A DNA stretch of 64,000 bases from Pyxidicoccus caerfyrddinensis (GTDB taxonomy: Bacteria > Myxococcota > Myxococcia > Myxococcales > Myxococcaceae): positions 1 to 64,000 of the forward strand of contig NZ_JAAIYA010000030.1 of NCBI RefSeq assembly GCF_010894405.1, given 5' to 3'. The position numbers and the translations under genes are program-made. The notes beneath the pieces are model-generated. The model worked only from the letters and a program-made list of their open reading frames with translations, made no database searches and had not been told where the DNA came from. Positions 54,177 through 63,600 of this stretch are shown here, piece by piece (the stretch's first letter is position 1; the number at the start of each line of letters is the position of its first letter).

Positions 54177-54566
54177 ATGAAGCTCGGCTACGTCATCGTC
54201 TACGTGCAGGACGTCCCCGCCACCGTCGACTTCTACGAGAAGGCCTTCGGCCTGCAACGCCGCTTCCTCCACGAGAGCAACAGCTACGCGGAGATGGAGA
54301 CCGGTGCGACGGCGCTGGCCTTCGCGGCGGAGAGCATGGCGAAGGACAACGGCCTCACCGTGCGCCCCAACCGCGTGAAGGAGGACGCGGCCGCGGTGGA
54401 GGTGGCGCTCGTCACGACGGACGTGCAGGCCGCCTACGAGCGCGCGGTGAAGGCCGGCGCCCGGGCCGCCCAGCCTCCCAAGCAGAAGCCCTGGGGGCAG
54501 ACGGTGGCCTATGTGCGGGATATCGACGGCGTGCTCGTGGAGCTCTGCACCCCCATCACCACCTGA
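54177..54566 (+). CDS. VOC-superfamily (glyoxalase-like) protein
   Basis: A 129-residue protein with two beta-alpha-beta-beta-beta units: KLGYVIVYVQDVPATVDFYE (family start), AFGLQRRFLHESNSYAEME, then ALVTTDVQAAYERAVKAGAR and GQTVAYVRDIDGVLVELCTP. The metal-site Glu is in VELCTP; the first ligand His is not evident. Members include glyoxalases, dioxygenases and antibiotic-binding resistance proteins. It sits between the AraC regulator and the NRPS on the same strand, so it may belong to that cluster. Role unknown. Confidence 0.88.
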   Translation: MKLGYVIVYVQDVPATVDFYEKAFGLQRRFLHESNSYAEMETGATALAFAAESMAKDNGLTVRPNRVKEDAAAVEVALVTTDVQAAYERAVKAGARAAQPPKQKPWGQTVAYVRDIDGVLVELCTPITT

Positions 54567-54669
54567 GTGAAACACACACGCTCCTGGCGTGAAGGGCGCC
54601 ATCGAAACGCCTTCTCACTGCCGGAGAGCGGAAACATGAGAAGGTGATAGCCCGAATATCCTCCTCACC

Positions 54670-57600
54670 ATGGATTCAACGGGGTCGAGGATGGATGGCG
54701 GGGCCGCCGCGCTCACGCCGGAGCAGAAGCGCGCGCGCCTGGCGGAGCTGTTGCGGAACAAGGCCCGTGAAGTCCACCGGGTCCCCGTGTCCTTCGGTCA
54801 GGAGCGGCTGTGGTTCCAGGACCGGCTCAGCCCGGGCAGCGCGGCCTTCAACATTCCCGTGGCCGTGCGCCTGTCCGGGACGCTGGATGACGCGGCCCTG
54901 CGCGCCAGCCTCCAGGCGCTGGTGCAACGCCATGCGTCACTGCGCACCACCTTCGTCGAAGAGGACGGGCGCCCTGTCCAGCTGGTCGCCGCGTCGGGGA
55001 GCGTGTCCCTGCCCGTGGTGGACCTCCAGGGTTTGCCAGAAGCCGATCGCGAGACCGAGGCGTGGCGGAGGCTCACCACCGATGCGTGTCAGCCCTTCGA
55101 CCTGGAGAAGGGGCCGCTGCTGCGCACCGTGCTGTACCGGCTGGGTGCGCTCGAGCACGTGCTGCTCCTCAACCTGCACCACATCGTCTCGGACGGCTGG
55201 TCCCTGGGAGTGCTGGTCCGGGAGCTGAGCGCGCTGTATCCGGCGCTCGCGGCGGGACAGCCCTCGCCGCTGCCCGCGCCCCGCATGCAGTACGCGGACT
55301 ATGCCGCCTGGCAGCGCGAGTACCTCCAGGGCGAAGTGCTGGAGTCCCAGGTCCGCTGGTGGCGTGAGCGGTTGGACGCGGATGCGGTGCTGGAGCTGCC
55401 CACGGACCGGCCTCGCCCGGCCGTGCCTTCCGGACGCGGCGCCCGCCTCACGGTGGTGCTGCCCCCGTCGCTGCTCGAGGGGTTGAAGTCCCTGGCGCGC
55501 GCGGAGGGAGGCACCCTCTTCACCGTGCTGCTGGCCGGCTTCCAGGCGCTGCTGCACCGCTACACGGGCCAGCCGGACATCGTGGTGGGCACGTCCGTCG
55601 CGGGCCGTGGCCGCGCTGATTTGGAGGGCCTCATCGGCCTGTTCACCAACACCCTGGCGCTGCGCACGGACGTGTCCGGACAGCCCGCCTTCCGCACGCT
55701 GCTGGGCCGCGTGCGCGAGACGACCCTGGGCGCGTATGCGCACCAGGATGTGCCCTTCGAGAAGCTGGTGGATGCGCTCAAGCCCGGGCGCCAGCTCAGT
55801 GTCGCGCCTCTGTTCCAGGTCGCGCTGACCTTGCAGAACGCCCCCATGCCTCCGCTGCGGCTGCCGGGGCTGGTGATGGATGCGCAGCCGGTGGACAACC
55901 GGACCAGCAAGGCGGACGTGTCCCTGCTGGCGGTGGAGCTGCCGGAAGAACAGGGCCTGCGCCTCGCCGCCGAATACAACACGGACCTGTTCGAGCCCGG
56001 CACCGTGCAGCGGCTGCTCGCGCACCTGAGCACGTTGCTCGAAGCCGCCGTCGCGAATCCGGACCTCCGCATCTCCGAGCTGCCCCTGATGGAGTCAGCC
56101 GAGCGTCAGCGGATTGGCGGTGCGTGGACCGGCACGTCGGCGCCTTTTCCCGAGGCGTGCATCCACACGCTCTTCGAGGCGCAGGCCCGGCGCACTCCCG
56201 ACGCCGTGGCGCTGCGGTTCCGGGGACAGTCGCTGACGTATTCGCAGCTCGACGTCCGTGCCAACCAGCTCGCGCACGCGCTGCGCCGCCGGGGCGTGGG
56301 GCCGGAGACACGTGTCGCGCTCAGTGTGGAGCGCTCGCTGGAGCTGGCGGTAGGGTTGCTCGGCATCCTCAAGGCGGGTGGTGCCTGGGTGCCGGTGGAT
56401 CCGCTGCTGCCGCGTGAGCGACTGGCGTTCATGCTGGAGGACAGCGGCGCCTCGGTGCTGGTGACACAGTCCGCCTTGCTGGAGCGCTTCTCCGAGGCGC
56501 ACCACGCCCGCGCGATCTGCCTCGACTCGGAGAAGGACGCGCTGTCTCGCGAGCGCACGGAAGCGCCGGTGACGGGCGTGGAGCCGTGCCACCTGGCCTA
56601 CCTGCTCTACACGTCCGGTAGCACCGGCACCCCCAAGGGCACCGCCGTCGAGCACCGCGGCGTCGCGAACCTGGTGACGCAGGAGGCAGTGGCGTACGGC
56701 ATCGGCCCGGACAGTCGCGTGTTGCAGTTCGCCAGCCTCTCCTTCGACCTGTCCGTGGAGGAGGTCTTCACCACGCTGTGCTCCGGCGCCACGCTGGTGC
56801 AGGCGCCGCTGGAGGAGTTGATGCCCGGCGCGCCGCTGCAGAAGCTGCTGCGCGACGAGGCCGTCACCGTCATCAGCCTCACCCCAGCGGCCCTCGCGGC
56901 CACGCCCGTCGAGGAGCTTCCGGCGCTGCGCACCATCATCTCCGGAGGTGAGACCCTGCCCGCCGAGGTGGTCGCGCGCTGGGCCACTCCGGGCCGGCGC
57001 TTCGTCAACAGCTACGGCCCGACAGAGGCCACGGTGGTGGCCACGCTCACCGAGTGCGTCGCGGACGGGCGCGTGCCCTCCATCGGCCGCCCGCTGGCCA
57101 ACGTGCGCGCGCACGTGCTGGACGCGCGCGGCGAACCCGTGCCCGTGGGCGTGAAGGGCGAGCTGTTCATCGGCGGCGTGGGTGTGGCGCGCGGCTACGC
57201 GGGAAGGCCGGGGCTCACCGCCGAGCGCTTCCTGCCGGACCCATTCTCCGGTGAGGCAGGAGCGCGCCTGTACCGCACCGGCGACGTGGTGCGCTGGCGC
57301 GAGGACGGCACGCTGGAGTTCGTCGGCCGCGCGGATGCGCAGGTGAAGGTGCGCGGCTTCCGCATCGAGCTGGGTGAGGTGGAGGCCGCGCTGTCGAAGC
57401 TGCCCCCGGTGCGCGAGGCCGTGGTCATGGCGCGCGAGGACGGCCCCGGAGGGAAGCGCCTGGTGGCCTACGTCGTGGCGCACGAGGGCGTGCAGACGGA
57501 CAGCGCCGCGCTGCGTGCCGCACTGAAGGAGACCCTGCCCGAGTACATGGTGCCCTCGGCCATCGTGGTGCTGCCGGCCATGCCGCTCACGCCGAATGGC

Positions 57601-60600
57601 AAGGTGGACCGCAAGGCCCTGCCGGCCGCGGACCTCTCGGGGATGGCCGCGCGGGAATACGTGGCACCGCGCACAGCCACCGAGGAGCGCCTGGCAGGAC
57701 TCTGGCAGGAGCTGCTCGGCGTGAAGCGCGTGGGGGCCGAGGACAGCTTCTTCGACCTGGGCGGCCACTCGCTCCTGGCCACGCAGGCAGTCAGCCGCAT
57801 CCGTCACGCGTTCGGCGTGGAGCTGCCTCTTCGCCGCCTCTTCGAGTCCCCCACCGTCGAAGCGGTGGCTCGCCTCATCGACGAGGCCCTCGCGGGACGG
57901 GCGGCACCGGCGCCGGCCAGACGCCAGGAGTCGCGCCCGCGGCCCACGCGTCCCCTGGAGGATGTCGCGCGCGAGCTGGAGTCACGGAGCTCCGGGACAC
58001 GCAAGGCCGTTGCGTCTGAAGAGGCCCGGCGCCTGCTGGTGGAGTGGAACGCCACGGCCTCCGAGTACCCGCGTGACTCCACCCTGCCCGAGGTCTTCGC
58101 TCGGGTGGTGGCCCGCTCCCCCGACAAGGTCGCCGTCGAGTTCGGTGACGCGACGCTCACCTACCGGCAACTGGATGAGCGCGCGAATCAGCTCGCCTGG
58201 CACCTGCGTGGCCTGGGTGTTTCCACCGATTCGCGCGTGGCCGTGGCGCTGGAGCGCTCGCTGGAGCTGATTGTCTCGCTGGTGGGAATCCTCAAGGCCG
58301 GTGGTGCCTATGTGCCGCTGGACCCGGGGTATCCGCGTGAGCGACTCGCCGCGATGGTGGAGGACGCAGCGCCTCACGTGCTCATCACCACTCGAGCCTT
58401 CGTCGAGGCGCTCCCAGCGGTGACGCACGCGGTGCTCGTGGAAGAGGCTCGACTCTCCGAGCAGCCCACACATGCGCCGCCGCACACCGCGCATCCTCGC
58501 AGCCTTGCGTATATCGACTTCACGTCTGGCTCGACGGGGCGGCCCAAGGGGGTCGGCACTCCGCAGGCCGCCGTGCTTCGCACCGTCTTCGGGGTCGACT
58601 ACGCGCACCTCGGGCCGGATGAGACGTTCCTCCTCATCGCTCCCGTGTCCTTCGATGCGTCCACCCTGGAGCTATGGGGGCCGCTGCTGCATGGGGCCAA
58701 GCTCGTCGTCTTCCCGCCACGTCCTCCCAGCGACCTGAAGGAACTCGAAGCCGTGCTGGTGAAGCACGGGGTCACCACGCTGCACCTCACGGCGGGCCTG
58801 TTCACCCAGGTGGTGGAGCACGGCCTCACCGCACTGCGCGGTGTGAAGCAGCTGCTCACCGGTGGTGACGTGGTGAGCGCGCCGCATGTGCGCCGGGTGC
58901 TGGAGGAGCTGCGCATTCCGGTGACGGCCTGCTACGGCCCCACCGAGGGCACCCTCTTCACCTCCTGCCACCGCATGACGGACGTCGCCCACGTGGGCAC
59001 CTCCGTCCCCATCGGCCGGCCCATCGGAAACACGCAGGTGTATCTGCTGGATGCCTCCGGCCAGCCCGTGCCCGTGGGAGTCACCGGAGAGCTGTTCGTC
59101 GGTGGCGATGGCGTGGCCCGTGGCTACGTGGGCCAGCCCGCTCTCACCGCGGAGCGCTTCGTTCCGGACTCCTTCTCCGGTGTGCCCGGAGCACGGCTCT
59201 ACCGCACCGGTGACCTCGCGCGCTGGCGGAGTGACGGCGTGCTGGAGTTCCTCGGTCGTGCGGATGCCCAGGTGAAGGTGCGCGGCTACCGCATCGAATT
59301 GTCCGAAGTCGAAGCCGCCCTGCTGGCGTGCGACGGGGTGAGAGAGGCAGTGGTGCTCGCTCGCGAGGATGCGCCGGGTGACAAGCTCCTCGTGGGTTAT
59401 GTGGTGGGCCCCGAGTCGCCCAACCCAGGAGCGCTCCGCGCGCTGCTCAAGGAGCGGCTGCCCGAGTACATGGTGCCCTCGGCCGTGGTGGTGTTGGACG
59501 CCTTCCCTCTCACGTCCAACGGCAAGGTGGACCGCAAGGCCCTGCCCACACCGGATGCCACCCTGCTGCGCCGCGCGCCCTCTCGGGCTCCGCGCACGGA
59601 CACCGAGCAACTGCTCGCGACGCTCTATGCAGAGGTGCTCCACACCGGAACGGTGGGCGCCGAGGACGACTTCTTCGAGCTGGGTGGCCACTCCCTGAGC
59701 GCCACGCAGGTCCTCTCGCGCATCCGCCGCGCGTTCCAGGTGGAGCTGCCCCTGGCTGACTTCTTCACCGCGCCCACAGTGGAGGCCGTGGCCCGCCGCC
59801 TGGAGGCCCTGGGTGCCGTGCGGAACGCGCTCGCGGTGCCGGCGCTCAAGCCCGCGCCGCGCGGCGAAAGCCTGCCCCTGTCCTTCGCGCAGCAGCGCCT
59901 GTGGTTCTTCGCGAAGCTGGAGCCCGAAAGCGCCGCCTACAACCTGCCCGCGGCCGTGCGACTGGAAGGCGTGCTCGACGTGCCCGCCTTCGCACGCGCC
60001 CTGCGGGCCTTGCAGCAGCGCCACGAGTCCCTGCGCACGACCTTCCGCGACGCAGAAGCAGGCCCAATCCAGGTCATCGCTCCCGAGCCTCCACTCCCCG
60101 CCGGGTGGATGGACCTGGAGACAGTGCCGGAGCAGGAGACCGCGCTGCGGGCCCTCGTCGAGGACGAGGCGCGACAGGTCTTCGACTTCGAAGCCGGCCC
60201 GCTCTGGCGCGTGCTCCTGGTGCGCCTGGGCGAGCAGCGCCACGTGCTGCTGCTGACCATGCACCATGTCATCTCCGATGCGTGGTCCATGGGCGTGCTC
60301 ATCCAGGAATTGACCTCCCTGTATGCAGCCCACCTGGAGGGCCGGACGCCACAACTGAAGCCGCTGCCGGTGCAGTATCCGGACTTCGCCCTCTGGCAGC
60401 GCGGCTGGCTGCGCGATGAAGCGCTGGAGGCACAGCTCGGCTGGTGGCGGCGACAGCTCCACGGCGCACCGCGCGCCCTGGAGCTTCCCACCGACCGCCC
60501 GCGTCCCCGGACCCAGTCCTTCCGTGGCGCGGCCTGGCCCTTCCAGTTCCCCCGCGCGCTGTCGGATGCGATGCACGCGCTCTGCCGCCGCGAGGGCGTC

Positions 60601-63600
60601 ACGCCGTCCATGGTGGTGCTCGCCGCGTTCCAGACCCTGCTGGCCCGCTACAGCGGACAGGAGGACGTCTGCGTGGGCTCGCCCATCGCCGGCCGGCACC
60701 ACGCCGAGTTGGAGGGGCTCATCGGCTTCTTCGTCAACACGCTGGTGCTGCGCACTCGGCTGGACGGAGACCCGACCTTCCGCGAGCTGCTCGGCCGCGT
60801 GCGCGACGTGGCGCTCGGGGCGTACGAGCACCAGGACGTCCCCTTCGAGAAGCTGGTGGAGGCGCTGCGGCCCGAGCGGGATTCGAGCCGCTCGCCCCTC
60901 TTCCAGGTGATGCTCGCGTATCAGAACGCGCCCATGCCCGAGATGATGGGCCCGGGCTTGAGCCTTCACCGCATCGAGGTGGAGGGCAGCACCGCGAAGT
61001 TCGACCTGACGCTGGCACTGAGCGACACGGACCAGGGGCTCAAGGGCGTGCTGGAGTACAACACCGACCTTTTCGACGCGGCGACCGCGGGCCGCATGGT
61101 CGGCCACCTTCGCACGCTGCTGCAGGAGGCCCTCGCCACGCCGGAGCGCCGCCTCTCCGCGCTGCCCATGCTCACATCCGGAGAGCGTCACCTGTTGTTC
61201 GAGGCGTGGAACCAGCCCGCCACTGCCACGGCGGAGGACGCCTGCCTGGAACGGCTGCTCCAGGCGCAGGCCCGTCTGTGGCCGGAGGCCGTCGCGGGGG
61301 ACCATGAGGGCCACGCCCTCACCTGGGCAGAGCTGCACGCGCACTCTCGCCAGGTGGTCCGTGGGCTGCGCGCGCGGGGCGTGGTGGCACCGGCTGCACC
61401 GCCGCCGCTTGTCCCCGTGCCGCGCACGGGCCCCGTGCCTTTGTCCTTCGCTCAGCAGCGACTGTGGTTCATCGACCAACTGGAGCCCGGCGGCGCCACG
61501 TACAACATGCCCGCCTTCGTACGGCTGGAAGGTGCGCTGGACGTGGAGTCACTCCGGCGCGCGCTCTCGGAGTTGATGCGCCGGCACGAGGCGCTGCGGA
61601 CCACCTTCATCCAGGTGGACGGTGAGCCGCGCCAGCGCATCGCTCCCCACGAGGAACTGCGACTGGACCTCGTGGACCTGAGTGGACTGGCGCCCGAGGC
61701 CGCCGAGGACACGCTGCGAGGGCAGCTTCGCGGGCAACTGCGGCACAGCTTCGACCTCGCCACCGGCCCGCTCATCCACGCGCGGCTGTGGAAGCGGGGG
61801 CCGCTGGAGCACGTGCTCGCGCTGAACATGCACCACATCGTCTCGGACGCGTGGTCCATGGGCGTGCTGCTGCGTGAAGTCGCGGCGCTCTACGAAGCCT
61901 TCAGCCATGGCCGGCCCTCGCCGCTGCCCGCGCCCTCGCTCCAGTACGCGGACTATGCCGTCTGGCAACGCCAGTGGCTCCAGGGCGACGTGCTGGACGA
62001 GCAGCTCTCCTGGTGGCGCCAGCACCTCTCGGGACTCGCAACGCTGGAACTGCCCACGGACAGGCCGCGCCCGCCCGTGCGGACGTTCCACGGTGCCCAG
62101 GTCCCTGTCGTCCTCTCGTCCGTGGCCTCTCGCGCGCTCCGGGCGGTGTGCCAGCAGGCGGGAGCCACGCCCTTCATGGCGCTGCTCGCCGTCTTCCAGG
62201 TGTTGCTGTCGCGCTACACGGGACAGGAGGACATCGCCGTCGGCTCGCCCATCGCGGGCCGGCACCACGGTGAACTGGAAGGGCTCGTCGGGTTCTTCGT
62301 CAACACGCTGGTGCTGCGCGCCCACGTGGACGTTCGTGCTTCGTTCCTGCACCTGCTGCGACAGGTCCGCGAGACGGCCCTGGGGGCCTATGCCCATCAG
62401 GACGTGCCCTTCGAGCAACTGGTGGAAGCGCTCCAGCCCGCGCGAGACTTGAGCCGCGCCCCGCTGTTCCAGGTGCTCTTCGCGTTGCAGAACACGCCCA
62501 TGCCTTCGCTCCGGCACGGGGCGCTGTCGCTGCACCCACTGGAGGTGGAAGGTGCCGCGGCCAAGTTCGAGCTGCAGCTGAACCTGATGGAAGCGCCCGA
62601 GGGCTACCAGGGCACGCTCGACTACAACACCGACCTGTTCGAGGCGCAGACCGCCGCGCGCATGGCGGCCCACTTCGTCACGCTGGTGGAGGCCCTCGCC
62701 ACCCGGCCCGACGCGCCCCTCGCATCGGTCTCCATGCTGACGACTGCCGAGCGACGGCGGCTGCTGGTGGAGTGGAATGCCACGGCTTCCGAGTACCCGC
62801 GTGACTCCACCCTGCCCGAGGTCTTCGCGCGGGTGGTGGCCCGTTTCCCCGACAAGGTCGCCGTCGAGTTCGGTGACGCGGCGCTCACCTACCGGCAACT
62901 CAATGAGCGCGCGAATCAGCTCGCCTGGCATTTGCGCGACCTTGGCGTGTCCACGGACTCGCGCGTGGCCGTGGCGCTGGAGCGCTCGCTGGAGCTGATT
63001 GTCTCGCTGGTGGGCATCCTCAAGGCCGGTGGCGCCTACGTGCCGCTGGACCCGACGTACCCGCGCGAGCGGCTCGCCGCGATGGAGGAGGACGCTCGTC
63101 CCACCGTGCTCATTACCACGCGCGAGCTGCTGGCGAAGCTGCCCGCCGACGGACTGTCCACCGTGGTGCTGGGAGAGGTGTCCCTGGCGGGCCTGCCCAC
63201 GCAGGCGCCGTCCATGACCGCGCTGCCAGATAGCCTCGCGTATATCGACTTCACGTCTGGCTCGACGGGCCGGCCCAAGGGTGTGGGCACTCCGCAGGCC
63301 GCCGTGCTTCGCACCCTCTTCGGGGTCGACTACGCGCACCTCGGACCGGACGAGACGTTCCTCCTCATCGCCCCTGTGTCCTTCGATGCTTCCACCCTGG
63401 AGCTGTGGGGGCCGCTGCTGCATGGGGCTCGGCTCGTTGTCTTCCCACCGCACTCGCCCTCGGATGTGTACGAGCTGGAGTCGGTGTTGGTGAAGCACGG
63501 CGTGACGACGCTGCATCTCACAGCGGGACTCTTCTCGCAGATGGTGGACAGCCACCTGCCCGGGCTGAAGACGGTGAAGCAGCTCCTCACCGGCGGTGAC

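Noticed and set aside
60250..61870. HHxxxDA instead of HHxxxDG in C2 and C3
   Set aside because: The catalytic second His is intact and the Gly-to-Ala change is a tolerated variant of the motif, so it is not evidence of inactivation.
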